A stretch of 64,000 nucleotides of DNA from Flavilitoribacter sp020436695 (GCA_041392665.1 JAWKLQ010000025.1:1-64000); one strand, 5' to 3'; shown: positions 9,635 to 19,774, numbered from the stretch's first letter. Made by a program: numbers and translations. Notes: a model not told the origin generated them from the sequence alone.

Positions 9635-11192
9635 GTTCCCATTTTATGGCCCAAGGGTCAATGGTCTCTTCCTGAAAAGCCCTAAGTTTTTGTTTCATTT
9701 CAGCCAGCAGCCCCCGATAGTCCGGATCAGTTGCCAGATTATGGCTTTCCCAGGGATCATCCTTCAAATTGTAGAGTTCAAACTCCGGACGGAAAGTATA
9801 CGCCTCCGTCGGACGGTGAGCAAAAGTCGGCTCATTGCCCCGAAGCACACTTTGCCAGGTAGCGGAGACCCATAAATCCTGAGCGTGTGGGAAAGGCAGC
9901 TCATGCGCTACATTCCAGATCAGCTTGATGTCGTTTTCCCGAATGGCCCGCATCGGATAATACATCGTGATCTCGTGAAAGGTATGAGATAAGGTAACCT
10001 GTTGCATAGTCACAGTGCCATTGCCTTCCAGAATATTTTTCAGTGATCTGCCCTGAAAGCCGGGCACGAAATAATTGTTTCGGTCTAATACATTCTTTTG
10101 GTACACGTCGGCCATTTCAGCTTTTGCTTCCGGTAGTATCCCCGCCAGATCAAGAATAGTAGGAGTAAGATCCGTCCAGTTGACCAGTGCATCACTCACT
10201 CCGGCCTCCATCCGTCCTTTTGCGGGTTTTACGATGAAAGGTAAGCGCACTCCCGGCTCGTAAATATTGGTTTTTGCTCCGGGAAAGGCGATGCCGTTGT
10301 CCGAAATGTATAGTACGACGGTATTGTCCCAGGCTCCAGTGGATTTCAGATGTTGAAATAGCCGTCCGAAGCCACGGTCCATTCGGGCGACAGCCTGATA
10401 GTACTGGGCCAGTTCCAGGCGAGTGGCCATATTATCCGGTAAATAGTAAGGGACATCCACATCTTCCGGCCGAAAGAATTGCTCTCCGGCCATTTTCTCC
10501 GGATCATCCGGGTTACCGAAGGTATTGATCGATAGAGATAGCGTGTCTTTGAATTCTCCGTGCCGGTGAGGGTCCTGAGTACAGAAATAAAGAAAAAAAG
10601 GCTGATCGCTTTCCTCCTGGAGAAAAGTCAGGCAGCTATCCGCCATGGCACTACTGTTCCGGCCGCTAGCCTGTAATACGGTTTGAAAGGAATAGACCGA
10701 TTCCGGGGCTACGTGAAACTTACCGATACGTGCGGTCCGGTAGTTGGCCAACTCCTCCAGGTATACCGGCAGGGATTTCAGATAATCGTAGGTCCGGAAG
10801 TGGTTATAAACGTGCTCGTGGCCAAATTGCCCGTTGGCGTGGTTGTGCAGGCCGGTGAGAATGACGGAGCGACTGGCGCTGCAGGAAGGCGTAGTGCAGT
10901 AAGCCCGGGAAAAGCGGATCCCTTCTGCCGCCAGGGCATCCAGGTTGGGTGTTTTTATTTTGGTATTGCCGTAGCAACCAGCATCATCCATCCCGTGATC
11001 ATCCGATACGATGAGTACAATGTTGGGGCGCGTATTTCCAGTTGAAGACTCAGTTGTATTATTATTCGGTTCCTTACCGGATTCTGTGCAAGCCAGTAGG
11101 GATAGGAACGCGCCTAACAGCAGACCGCCGCCAATATTCGAAAAGTTTAATAAGCAACAGGAAGGGATGTTCGTTGATTTGATAATTAGCAT
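9627..11192 (-). CDS. S1-family sulfatase lipoprotein
   Basis: This 521-residue formylglycine sulfatase has its maturation motif as CSASR (Cys, x, Ala, x, Arg) inside TTPSCSASRSVILTG. Metal-site residues are in IVLIVSDDHGMDD near residue 60. A hydrophobic N-terminus with lipobox LLAC (about residues 31-34) followed by an acidic, Asn-rich linker indicates a lipoprotein. The wording around the active site resembles heparan N-sulfatase (SGSH-like) enzymes, but the substrate cannot be read from sequence. It needs an anaerobic or FGE-type maturase encoded elsewhere. It sits between the phosphatase-like and GH36-like genes and implies a sulfated glycan target. Confidence 0.9.
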   Translation of the reverse strand: MLIIKSTNIPSCCLLNFSNIGGGLLLGAFLSLLACTESGKEPNNNTTESSTGNTRPNIVLIVSDDHGMDDAGCYGNTKIKTPNLDALAAEGIRFSRAYCTTPSCSASRSVILTGLHNHANGQFGHEHVYNHFRTYDYLKSLPVYLEELANYRTARIGKFHVAPESVYSFQTVLQASGRNSSAMADSCLTFLQEESDQPFFLYFCTQDPHRHGEFKDTLSLSINTFGNPDDPEKMAGEQFFRPEDVDVPYYLPDNMATRLELAQYYQAVARMDRGFGRLFQHLKSTGAWDNTVVLYISDNGIAFPGAKTNIYEPGVRLPFIVKPAKGRMEAGVSDALVNWTDLTPTILDLAGILPEAKAEMADVYQKNVLDRNNYFVPGFQGRSLKNILEGNGTVTMQQVTLSHTFHEITMYYPMRAIRENDIKLIWNVAHELPFPHAQDLWVSATWQSVLRGNEPTFAHRPTEAYTFRPEFELYNLKDDPWESHNLATDPDYRGLLAEMKQKLRAFQEETIDPWAIKWEHE

Positions 11193-11203
11193 GTTCAGTT
11201 ACA

Positions 11204-13720
11204 TTAGAATTCAATAATGAGCGTATCGGCCGGCGCATCGGTTTGAGATGGGAGATCAGTAAATGACTGCCACCGACCGGTTTCCGGATCACCTACGCGT
11301 ACTTCGTACCGGCCGTGGATAAAAACCCGTGGGGTGTAAGTTCCATCCGGTAAGCGGATAATGTATTCCGGTTCCGGCCGGTTTACAGCTTTGACCCTCA
11401 ACACCGGTTCTTCGAGTCCCCGGATCTCAAGGTGCGGCAAATACTCGCCGGCTTTCTCCATCGGATAATTATCAAACTGAGATATGGAAAAAGGCCATCC
11501 CGGAAAAGATTCGAAAGTTTTTCCACGGCCGAATCGAAAAGCATCCATGTGGATCACCCGCTTGTTTACGTCAAACCGAAGGAATCCAAATCCGGAAGCC
11601 TTGCTCTGCGCTTTTTCGTAGCGGTTGGTTTCATTGGTCACCTCATCCGGATTGCCCACGGCATATACGAAATTCTTATTACCAAAGCCATCCGTATAAT
11701 AGCCGGTGTTGGGTAGTTGATGCGCGGGTCGGTTTAAGACGGGGAATCCCAGTTTATCCGGTTCAAAAGCCCGGCGATAGTGAGTAGCAATAGCCGGTGT
11801 ACTGAACACCCAACCGGCATCCGCATATTCATTGATGCCGTATTGTACGATCGTACCCAGATGCTGGTCGCCGGTAAGGTGAAAAACAAAACCCTTTCGT
11901 AGTATCTTCAACACTTCATCGCGCCTGGTCTGCGGCCAGCCCCCGGAATCAAAGTCGGCAGCCAGTACCATGCGCTCATCACCGTGGTGGGTAGCCGGAT
12001 TGGCAAATAGCGATTGGCTGAGCAATACTTTCATCTTAGTGTCCCGCCAGTCGGTGATCCAGTTTCGGAGGAAATCCAGTTGACGATCTCCGATCAACCG
12101 CAGGCCCGGCCGGTCAAACACTTTCGGATCAGCTACCGGTTCTGTCAGATGATCGGCGCGCTTAGCCTCACCGTTGACCGCGTAGGGGCCCGACTTGAAC
12201 ATGCGATCACTAATAATTCCAAAGCCGACACCAGCGTATACCAAATCAGTATACCAGGCCGTAATGCCCTGCTCGATCGGCTCGGGATCACTCGGTTTGG
12301 GTAGATGACCGCTTTGAGTACGGTGCACCACATTGATCATTTCCGCCGGTTCGATATAACCTCCTTTGACGCCCAGCCACCTGTTCCACTCCGATTGCGG
12401 GATCTTCCGGCCGCCGTCGCCCCACAGATTGCCCTGAAAAACGTCGTGGTCATCCGGGGTGCAGATGGTGGGCCGGTCTTTCATGACCTCACCAAAGGCC
12501 CAGCCGAACATATACCATTTACCCAGATAATCGAGCACAGCGGCCCGGGCCGGAAATCTGACTACCGGATAACCGCCGTTGGGTTCGTAGATCTGATCAC
12601 CAGAAAAGAAAAGCAGGTCCGGATCGGAATCGGCCAACTGACCTCTCAATGGACTGTAAGGATAGGCATAGCCATGCTGGCAGGTCAGCCCGGCTAAACT
12701 AAGTTCTCCGGGATCGGGCTCTATGCGAATAATCCCCCGATAGTAGTGGGGTGTTGTAGTTTGTGATGTTTTGCGCCGGGCTTCATATACCACCCGGTAT
12801 TCCGTATCCGCATCCGGGGTCCAGGGAGATACCTCAAACAGGCCCGTCCAGGAAGCAGGGTCGAGCGTGTTCTCACTGATGGTGGTCCATTTGTTATCTG
12901 ATCTGATCTGAAGTTGGATTTGTTGGTTATCCTGTTGACCCAGCGGAGGAAATTGTGCATTGAGCCGGAGCACTTCCCGGCTGGTAGTATACATAGTCCA
13001 GAGAATTGGGCCAAATCGATTTTCGTCTTTCTCCACAACCTTTGTACCCTGAATATCCAGATCATCGAACCAGGCAGTAAGCGTGCTATCCCGACCGTTA
13101 TTCGTACAGAAAAGGTTGATCAGTCCACTCAGATCACTATCAAAAGTAGCCGTCAGGCTGGCGGAGCTGCCATTTTTTCCAGATACAGTTGCGCTTAACC
13201 GGTACTCCTCCCCCACTGATTGCCGCACAGTAAGCGACAATTGAAAATCCTCCTGATCAAAATCTTCCGGAAGCGGCTGACTTTGCTCACCGAGGAAAAA
13301 GGTGCCTTTGCGTTGAATGCCCATGGCCAGTCCTTCCCCGTAATACACTGCCGCCCGCGGATCGTCATCCAGTGTATCCCGTACACCAATGGCCAGGCCG
13401 ATCTGATCATCAGCGGTACCAAGGTGATCCCAACCGGCATTTACCCGAATATCCAATTCCCCGGCCTGATCCAGTACCCTGGTCAGTAGATGTACTTTGT
13501 TTTGAATGGCCAACGGATTGGTCGCCAGGTATTCCACCCGGCTGTTCCTTACCCTCCAGTTTTCCAATGGCGTCGCCCAGAAGTCTTCCCCGATCCAGGT
13601 CCGGTCATTGATCTCATTAAAGTCGAAACGGAAAGTAGTCTCTGATTTTCTGCAGGCACTCACCAGCAGGACAATTAGCAATATCCCGACCGGCCATGTT
13701 CTTTTTATGCTGTGATTCAT
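11204..13720 (-). CDS. PhoD-like metallophosphatase lipoprotein with N-terminal accessory domain
   Basis: This 838-residue protein has lipobox VSAC near residue 23. The first about 330 residues look like beta-sandwich domains (FDDLDIQG and a fibronectin-like stretch). From about residue 350 a PhoD-type metallophosphatase follows: FFSGDQIYE, TPDDHDVFQGN, LLSQSLFANPATHHGDE and HLTGDQHLGTIVQYG supply the metal-binding Asp, Asn and His residues. PhoD enzymes cleave phosphodiesters and monoesters. Here the setting between a sulfatase and a glycosidase suggests removal of phosphate or another ester from a glycan, which is an inference. It is longer than classical PhoD because of the N-terminal domains. 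Confidence 0.8.
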   Translation of the reverse strand: MNHSIKRTWPVGILLIVLLVSACRKSETTFRFDFNEINDRTWIGEDFWATPLENWRVRNSRVEYLATNPLAIQNKVHLLTRVLDQAGELDIRVNAGWDHLGTADDQIGLAIGVRDTLDDDPRAAVYYGEGLAMGIQRKGTFFLGEQSQPLPEDFDQEDFQLSLTVRQSVGEEYRLSATVSGKNGSSASLTATFDSDLSGLINLFCTNNGRDSTLTAWFDDLDIQGTKVVEKDENRFGPILWTMYTTSREVLRLNAQFPPLGQQDNQQIQLQIRSDNKWTTISENTLDPASWTGLFEVSPWTPDADTEYRVVYEARRKTSQTTTPHYYRGIIRIEPDPGELSLAGLTCQHGYAYPYSPLRGQLADSDPDLLFFSGDQIYEPNGGYPVVRFPARAAVLDYLGKWYMFGWAFGEVMKDRPTICTPDDHDVFQGNLWGDGGRKIPQSEWNRWLGVKGGYIEPAEMINVVHRTQSGHLPKPSDPEPIEQGITAWYTDLVYAGVGFGIISDRMFKSGPYAVNGEAKRADHLTEPVADPKVFDRPGLRLIGDRQLDFLRNWITDWRDTKMKVLLSQSLFANPATHHGDERMVLAADFDSGGWPQTRRDEVLKILRKGFVFHLTGDQHLGTIVQYGINEYADAGWVFSTPAIATHYRRAFEPDKLGFPVLNRPAHQLPNTGYYTDGFGNKNFVYAVGNPDEVTNETNRYEKAQSKASGFGFLRFDVNKRVIHMDAFRFGRGKTFESFPGWPFSISQFDNYPMEKAGEYLPHLEIRGLEEPVLRVKAVNRPEPEYIIRLPDGTYTPRVFIHGRYEVRVGDPETGRWQSFTDLPSQTDAPADTLIIEF

Positions 13721-13768
13721 TTTGCTGTTGTCTTTTCAACCCTGAAGATGATACTCCGAATACCGCGT

Positions 13769-15232
13769 TTACTGACGGATAATGTAGGCGAAACTGCCAC
13801 TATTTACCGGCGGCGTTAAAGTCAGATCGGTTTCTCCGGACATCATGATGGGGTCCCCTTCCGGCCGGCCGGTTTCCAGGCTGATCCAGCCTACCTGATA
13901 AGTAGATCCCGCAGCACCAGTTTTCAGATTGACCGTTCCTCCTAACGGAAAGTACACAGCGAAGGCACTATCGTCGGCTTTACCGACCAGATACGCTTCG
14001 TTCTCCTCCCGCCCGTTCAGCAGTTCCATCCGCGGACTCATTTCCCAGAAATGCAACTGTTCCTCCAACTTCCGGACGGCGCGGATACTAGCCTGACTTT
14101 TTTCGTTCAATCCGTTCCCGCTCAGTGGCCGGTGGTGGCGAACACCCGCGCAACCTCCGAAGATGTTCCGGCAAAAGCGTTCAACACCATCCTGATTCGA
14201 GCCGCTCCCCCAATTGGTATTATTACCACCGTAGATCTTGACTGTATTGGCCGGACGAAGGGTAGCATTACTCCTGATTTGCATGATATACCGTAGTGAA
14301 TCCCAGTGGGTTTGCCCGAAATTCCGGCTATTGACCTGTGAGATATCCAGGAAATTGAAGTGTTTGGCATCCTGTATGAAAGGTTCACAATTCGCACAAT
14401 TACCGGGTCGCCAAAACTGGTCGATCATTTCGGTGGTATATGCCGGCACGGCCTTTTCCGTTGCGGCCTGACGGATAATGGTCGACCAGTATTTGCCCCA
14501 AAGTAGCGGCGTGGAGGTTTCATTGTCCATGCAGTATAATACATTCCCATAATTCAGGGAATAGGACAACATTTTTTGGATCAGGGCATTCTGGTAAGAC
14601 CTGAGCTTATCCAGCTTATCCTGATAGCCATCCATCCCGGGCACGGTATGAAAAAAGGGTTGCAGGTCCTTATGTGGGTGTTCGGGGTACTCCTCGTCCA
14701 GGCCGATTTCTTCCAAAGTATAATTCACGTTATTTACCGGATTAAAAGGGCTATTGGTCCAATTGGCCTGGGAGTAATCAAAGCGATCCCACAGTTCGAT
14801 CTGCACGATGATATCGCGATCCCGGGCGAGCTGCAAAAAATGTTCGAACTGCTCCCAGTAAGCCGGATTCCACTGAGTGAGGTCATATTTACCGTTCTCG
14901 TCCCTCAGATACGGGATCAGATCTCCTTCATCCCGGTAACTCATCACATTGCGGACAAAGTTTCCACCAACCGATTGCAGGAGGTCGAGCTGTTCTACCA
15001 GGTCTTTACTCTGATAAAGGTTATCGTTATCGGTACCACCCAGCAGGAGTACAGGTACACCGCGGTACGACCAATAGGCCGGATTTTGCTCATAGGGCTG
15101 GATGTAATCCTTTGGATCCCCAACTGATGAGGACTCGTCTACAGCAGTTGAATTATGAGTAGCAGCATTGCAGGCAAGCAAGAACAGGGCCAGTGAGCAG
15201 CAATACCACAGGCTATGGTTGAATAATGACAT
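13769..15232 (-). CDS. Putative TIM-barrel glycosidase lipoprotein
   Basis: This 487-residue protein starts at MSLFNHSLWYCC, and lipobox LLAC near residue 20 fixes the choice of start over an upstream ATG at 15325. The body resembles glycosidase-clan TIM barrels with GGNFVRNVMSYRD, VQIELWDRFD and YCMDNETS, where the Glu after Asn would be the acid/base. The last about 85 residues look like the small beta domain (PF12904-like, VGWISLETGRP) that follows DUF4038-type barrels. I cannot name a CAZy family. The gap to the GH31 gene is 10 bases, so they are surely co-transcribed. Confidence 0.65.
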   Translation of the reverse strand: MSLFNHSLWYCCSLALFLLACNAATHNSTAVDESSSVGDPKDYIQPYEQNPAYWSYRGVPVLLLGGTDNDNLYQSKDLVEQLDLLQSVGGNFVRNVMSYRDEGDLIPYLRDENGKYDLTQWNPAYWEQFEHFLQLARDRDIIVQIELWDRFDYSQANWTNSPFNPVNNVNYTLEEIGLDEEYPEHPHKDLQPFFHTVPGMDGYQDKLDKLRSYQNALIQKMLSYSLNYGNVLYCMDNETSTPLLWGKYWSTIIRQAATEKAVPAYTTEMIDQFWRPGNCANCEPFIQDAKHFNFLDISQVNSRNFGQTHWDSLRYIMQIRSNATLRPANTVKIYGGNNTNWGSGSNQDGVERFCRNIFGGCAGVRHHRPLSGNGLNEKSQASIRAVRKLEEQLHFWEMSPRMELLNGREENEAYLVGKADDSAFAVYFPLGGTVNLKTGAAGSTYQVGWISLETGRPEGDPIMMSGETDLTLTPPVNSGSFAYIIRQ

Positions 15233-15242
15233 AGTTTTACAG

Positions 15243-16829
15243 TTACAATTTTTCAAAATAAGGCAGGCGATCCAGTGGCACTTCGATGGTAATGACTTTC
15301 GGGCCGGCAATACGGCTACCGTCATCGGCCCGCCATTCCCCCGCCGGTATGTGAACCTGACGAGTATGTTGCCCGGGTTCCACTACGGGAGCTACCATAA
15401 GGCGTTCCCCCAACATGAACTGATCCCGGATCTGTGCGAAACCGGCCCGAGGAAACTCATATTCCATGGCCCGAATGATCGGATCGCCGGTCTTTGCGGC
15501 CTCCCCGGCCAACGCCATAATGAGAGGTGTGGATTTTTCCCGCACCTCTACCGCCTTTTTGCAGGCAGCCAGATGCGTAGCGTCCAGCACCCGCCAGGGA
15601 GCGGCGGAAAATTGCATCATAGGCATAAGGGCCGAACACTGCGCTGAGCGCACTACCAGATCCTGATCGATCTTGTCGAGATCCCGGAAAGAGGCCAGTA
15701 AGCCGCCTCCGATCATATCCGGACAGGTAAACGGATAGCCACTGATCCCCTCGCTGATGATCTGCGGGATCAGTTTTTGCAGGTCTTCCCAATTGTGGGC
15801 TTTATCTTTAAGACGAATAGCCAGTGGCTGACCGGCCATTTTCCACATCACCCGGAATTCATTCAGCGGATAAGCCAGTCCGATCTCTCCGTAAAGTGAT
15901 GCATGGGCGTTGGGGGTTATCCGTCGGTAAGACTGAATGCCGTTTCGATAAAAATCAGTCTGAGCCGCATCGAATTTAAAGCCGTCAATGCCATAAGCCG
16001 TCTGCAAATGATCCAGTTGGGCCTTGAACCAGCCCACGGCCCTAGGGTTTGTAAAATCCAGTTCATAGCTCATACCGTTCCACCACTGCCGGACAGCACT
16101 TCTCTTTTGCTCGTACTCTTTCAAAAAAACATCTTCCTTGCGCAGGTCCCTGCCGATCTTTGAATCCGGGCTCACAAAGGGTGCCACCCACAGCATGACG
16201 AAAAATCCCATTTCGTGTAGTTTTTTCACCATCCCGGCGGGGTCCTGGAAGCGGCCGGGATGAAAATCCCAGTTGCCATAGTCTTCCTGCCAGTTATCAT
16301 CGATCATCAGCACGCCGGGCGAAAACCCGTTATCCAAAATGCTTTGTGCGTAGCGAAGTACATTTTCTTCGGTCTGATCGTAATTCAGCTCAATCCAGGT
16401 ATTGTACTGCGGATGTTCAAAAAGAGCCCGATGGGGAAGCTGCCCGCTGCTGGGAAAATGGTTTTGTTTGGCTAGCTGGAAGGCGTCTTTGAGGGTACTT
16501 CCCGCATCGGAATAAGTAATACCGGCCCCAGCGGCCGTGATCTGTATTTTTTCCTGATCAATAGTAAAAGCAAAAGGCTGATCCGACCAGATATAGCGGC
16601 CACTACTGGAAAGCAACAGCGGTTGCACCTGCTGGCCTTTATCATTGCCGTAAAGATCAACGGAGTAGTCTTCCTGAAAGGGCATGAGGGCACCATCCAT
16701 GGTGATGCCGGCCCACCAGTGTTCATTCTCCAGCAGTGGATATTCATATACGGTCATACCGGCGGCTTGCCCCCACAATTGCAGGCTGAAAAATGTGAAG
16801 CTGACAAAAAATAAGAGTCTATAGAGCAT
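15243..16829 (-). CDS. GH31-family glycoside hydrolase
   Basis: This 528-residue protein has a signal peptide (MLYRLLFFVSFTFFSLQLWG). The family GH31 barrel shows LMIDDNWQEDYGNWDFHPGR, FFVMLWVAPFVSPDS and DGFKFDAAQTDFY with the nucleophile Asp. The acid/base region is TCPDMIGGG. The FKFDA wording rather than WxDMNE puts it near the MYORG-like branch, where alpha-galactosidase activity is known. That branch call is from memory and is inference. It is shorter than classic alpha-glucosidases, lacking much of the distal C-terminal domain. It acts in the periplasm on released oligosaccharides. Confidence 0.88.
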   Translation of the reverse strand: MLYRLLFFVSFTFFSLQLWGQAAGMTVYEYPLLENEHWWAGITMDGALMPFQEDYSVDLYGNDKGQQVQPLLLSSSGRYIWSDQPFAFTIDQEKIQITAAGAGITYSDAGSTLKDAFQLAKQNHFPSSGQLPHRALFEHPQYNTWIELNYDQTEENVLRYAQSILDNGFSPGVLMIDDNWQEDYGNWDFHPGRFQDPAGMVKKLHEMGFFVMLWVAPFVSPDSKIGRDLRKEDVFLKEYEQKRSAVRQWWNGMSYELDFTNPRAVGWFKAQLDHLQTAYGIDGFKFDAAQTDFYRNGIQSYRRITPNAHASLYGEIGLAYPLNEFRVMWKMAGQPLAIRLKDKAHNWEDLQKLIPQIISEGISGYPFTCPDMIGGGLLASFRDLDKIDQDLVVRSAQCSALMPMMQFSAAPWRVLDATHLAACKKAVEVREKSTPLIMALAGEAAKTGDPIIRAMEYEFPRAGFAQIRDQFMLGERLMVAPVVEPGQHTRQVHIPAGEWRADDGSRIAGPKVITIEVPLDRLPYFEKL

Positions 16830-16838
16830 AAATGTATT

Positions 16839-18098
16839 TTATTCGAAATAATGGTAAAAAACGGTGAGCAACTGTTGTCCCAATAATTCCCAATCGGCAC
16901 CATACGGCGGCCGGTCAAATTTGGCGATCCGCTCTTTGTTCAACTCGTACACCAGGGCATGTATGCCGTAGCGCAAAAGGAGACCCTCCCCGAAGGTGCC
17001 CGGGTTGTGAAAGCCGCTGCCACCCTGAGTACCTTCCGTAAACCAGGTATGTTTTCTGAGCATTTCTTCCAATCTTTTCATCTCCGGCAGATAGTCCGGA
17101 TGATCTTCTCCCGGATGGCTGAGGTGTAATTTGCCACCCCGGTCATTATGCAGGTCGATGGCCAGATCCGGTTGCTTCCCGGCACGAATACGTTGTGCCA
17201 GCCATGTCTCCAAGGCCGCGTTTTCGGGTGCGACCGCAGGGTCGGCAGGTGCTCCCCACCCCCTATTGAGGTCTACTCCGGCGCTGTTGAAGCGGGTGCG
17301 TCCGCGGGCCACTGCGTCCTTATTGGCCATCGGCAGGATGTAGAGACGATATTTTTCCAAAAATGGGGCAGCCTCAGGACGTAGAAATGCCCGGATCAAT
17401 CCCTCCACAACCCAGTTCCCACCGGCTTCAAAACCGTGGGCCCGGGCACGGATAAATACGCTACGTGGAGCGGACGGCTCACCCAGGGTCACTATTTCCA
17501 GGGGCCGTCCTTCCACCGTGGCGCCAATAGTGTCGATCCGAACCAATGGATGCCCGGCAATATCCTGCAATAGCTTCTCAAGCTGGCTGATCCGGTAGGG
17601 TTCCACACTGGCCACATAAATGGGGTGGTCTTTAAATGATAAACTAAATCGCAATTGGTTATCGGCGGTCAATTCAGCAGGAACAGCTTCCCAATGCAAG
17701 CCATCTTCGGATAGGTATGTTGGCGTCCGGGGCGAGATGGGAAAAGAGCGTCGGCCGTTCCAGAAGTTGTCAAAATTATTAAGTATCAGGCACAGCTTTG
17801 CGTTAGGCTGCGCCTCTACCCGAAAGAACCAGTGCCCATTGGCCCGGTTGGGGGAATTTCGCTCGTGCTCGTATACCAGATTCAGCAGGAAAGTATCTTT
17901 GCCTAGATCCTCCCAGTATAAGGGAGAGGCATTGGGGAAGGAGGTATTGATATAGATCAGACTACTCCCTCCCGGTCTCTCGTCCTGCCCCAATGTATCC
18001 GGCAGGCTGATGAAAAAACAATAGAGCAGTGCCGTAATATGCCAGAGAAAATACAGGCTGTTTCCCGGGATTTTCATAAAACGAAGGATCTCTTGCAT
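16839..18098 (-). CDS. M14-family zinc carboxypeptidase, exported
   Basis: This 419-residue protein has a hydrophobic leader (residues 14-36) and an N-terminal beta domain also seen in cytosolic-carboxypeptidase-like M14 members (FPNASPLYWEDL...YLSEDG). The catalytic domain shows AHGFEAGGNW (first His and Glu zinc ligands), ARGRTRFNSAGVDLNRGW, IDLHND (third ligand) and LVYELNKE (catalytic Glu). The usual HPGE is HGFE here. A peptidase between SusD and glycosidases is unusual and may point to a glycoprotein or peptidoglycan-linked substrate. A second in-frame ATG lies seven codons in. Confidence 0.82.
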   Translation of the reverse strand: MQEILRFMKIPGNSLYFLWHITALLYCFFISLPDTLGQDERPGGSSLIYINTSFPNASPLYWEDLGKDTFLLNLVYEHERNSPNRANGHWFFRVEAQPNAKLCLILNNFDNFWNGRRSFPISPRTPTYLSEDGLHWEAVPAELTADNQLRFSLSFKDHPIYVASVEPYRISQLEKLLQDIAGHPLVRIDTIGATVEGRPLEIVTLGEPSAPRSVFIRARAHGFEAGGNWVVEGLIRAFLRPEAAPFLEKYRLYILPMANKDAVARGRTRFNSAGVDLNRGWGAPADPAVAPENAALETWLAQRIRAGKQPDLAIDLHNDRGGKLHLSHPGEDHPDYLPEMKRLEEMLRKHTWFTEGTQGGSGFHNPGTFGEGLLLRYGIHALVYELNKERIAKFDRPPYGADWELLGQQLLTVFYHYFE

Positions 18099-18108
18099 TA
18101 GAAGTTTT

Positions 18109-18271
18109 GTCAGTTACCCAGTGGTCAGTCGGTCAGGTCAGTGCTGAAAATCAATGATATAAGCCCTGATTTCACGAAAATGAAGGCTTTGATCTTGTCG
18201 ATTTTGCCTTGCTCCACTGCATTTTAGCACTTATCACTATGGCTGACGACTGACGACTGACGACTGACGTT
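18109..18271. repeat. Dispersed intergenic element, copy 1 (GTCAGTTACCCAGT type)
   Basis: It lies between the susD stop and the M14 start. It begins GTCAGTTACCCAGT (18109-18122), contains TGCTGAAAATCAATG (18142-18156) and ATTTTAGC (18221-18228), and ends with CTGACGA iterated three and a half times (18243-18269). The same three blocks occur in the same order at 59736-59933. The outer GTCAG words and the inner GCTGAAAAT/ATTTTAGC blocks are inverted, so a long hairpin is possible. Confidence 0.7.
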
Positions 18272-18273
18272 AA

Positions 18274-19731
18274 TTAATATCCGGGATTCTGCACCAGATT
18301 AGGGTTGAGGTCCAATTCATTCAGCGGGATCGGATAGACATAGTGCTTGTTCTCCACCAGTTTTCCGGGATTTTTTTCAGCCAGCTTACCCGTGCGCTGC
18401 AGATCAAAGTAGTTATGAGCTTCAAAGCTTAATTCCCAGGCCCGTTCGTTGATCAGCGCTTCCCGGAGTGCAGTCTGATCCATATCGACCAAAGGCGCCA
18501 ACCCGGCCCGTGCCCGAACCATATTGATCCCCAGCAGCGCGTCGCCGGAACCGCTTTCGTTGGCTGCTTCGGATTGCATGAGTAGTATATCGGCATACCG
18601 AATGATATTAAAATCGGAAGTGAAGTCACCGGCAGTCATCACATCTCCCTTGTACTTGCGGGTATGTCCACGTTCGCCGTCACCGGGAAATACATGGGGT
18701 ACATCATTATTGTCGATATAGGAAGTAATGTAGGTACCTTTCAGTCGCATACTATCCGCCTCGGTAAAGGTATTGGTAAAGGCCATGGGGGAATTGATGC
18801 TGCCGAAACCACCGGCAGCTCCTTTGGCCGAGGCAATGCCCGTATACTCAAACAGGCCGTTCTCCTGTGCTCCCGATTCATATTGTACGGATAGGACAAT
18901 CTCTTTTCCATTCTCGTTTTCGTGCAGGAAATTATCGACGTAGTCTGCAAACAGTTCGTATACCCCCGAATTGATCACTTCATTGCATTTAGCCAGAGCC
19001 AGATCATATTCGTCCACTCCGCTAACCCCAAACAGTTCGGGTACCGGAGAATATTTTGCCAGGCCGGAACGCTGCAGGTAGACTTTGGCGAGCAAAGCCT
19101 TGGCCGCACCCGAGGTAACCCGGCCCAGATCATTTCCTCCATAAGAGGCGGGCAGTACGTTCTCGGCAGCCTGCAGATCGGAGATGATCAGTTGCCACAC
19201 GTCTGCCGCCGTGCTCATATTGCTGGGTTCCAAAGTCTCCGGCTCGGAAGCGGTAACGATGGGCACATTGGCAAAAAAGCGCACCAGATTAAAATAGTGG
19301 ATGGCTCTGAGTACCCGGGCCTCCGCAACAATGCGGTCTTGTATAGAGGGAGTAATATCTACAATGAGAGGCACTTTCTCGATCACAGTATTGGTCAGTA
19401 AGATAGCCGTATAGGAAGAAGACCAGACCGAACCGATGGTACCCATACTGGGCACCCACTCGAAATTATCCAGCGTGGATTCTACGGAAAGCTCCTGGGC
19501 GGTAAATCCGGGCACTTCCGCCAGAGTGAGAATATCCCTGGCATAAAGCGTATTCGAAGCCCGGCCAAAACCCGTATAAGCGGCGGTAAGTGCGGCCTGA
19601 GCATCGGCCTCATTTTGGTAAAAGTTGCTCTCGGCGATAAAGCTGAAGGGTTCCTCTTCCAGAAATTCCTTACATCCCCAGTTTGATACGGTTAAAAACA
19701 GGATGAGGGTATATAGAATGATCTTTTTCAT
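18274..19731 (-). CDS. SusD-like glycan-binding lipoprotein
   Basis: This 485-residue protein has lipobox NWGC at residues 17-20 followed by KEFLEEEP, the usual start of mature SusD proteins. It shows the family helices: NFYQNEADAQAALTAAYTG, ARVLRAIHYFNLVRFF, GAAKALLAKVYLQRSG and a C-terminal LINERAWELSFEAHNYFDLQR. It forms the lid on the SusC channel and binds glycan at the cell surface. It is 43 bases downstream of susC. Length is at the short end of the family. Confidence 0.96.
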   Translation of the reverse strand: MKKIILYTLILFLTVSNWGCKEFLEEEPFSFIAESNFYQNEADAQAALTAAYTGFGRASNTLYARDILTLAEVPGFTAQELSVESTLDNFEWVPSMGTIGSVWSSSYTAILLTNTVIEKVPLIVDITPSIQDRIVAEARVLRAIHYFNLVRFFANVPIVTASEPETLEPSNMSTAADVWQLIISDLQAAENVLPASYGGNDLGRVTSGAAKALLAKVYLQRSGLAKYSPVPELFGVSGVDEYDLALAKCNEVINSGVYELFADYVDNFLHENENGKEIVLSVQYESGAQENGLFEYTGIASAKGAAGGFGSINSPMAFTNTFTEADSMRLKGTYITSYIDNNDVPHVFPGDGERGHTRKYKGDVMTAGDFTSDFNIIRYADILLMQSEAANESGSGDALLGINMVRARAGLAPLVDMDQTALREALINERAWELSFEAHNYFDLQRTGKLAEKNPGKLVENKHYVYPIPLNELDLNPNLVQNPGY

Positions 19732-19774
19732 TTTTCTTTCGTTGAAGTGTTAGTATGTTGAAGGAACGGTCGGC

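Noticed and set aside
15233..15325. 31-codon extension of the TIM-barrel lipoprotein
   Set aside because: It overlaps the GH31 gene, and the lipoprotein signal begins at 15232.
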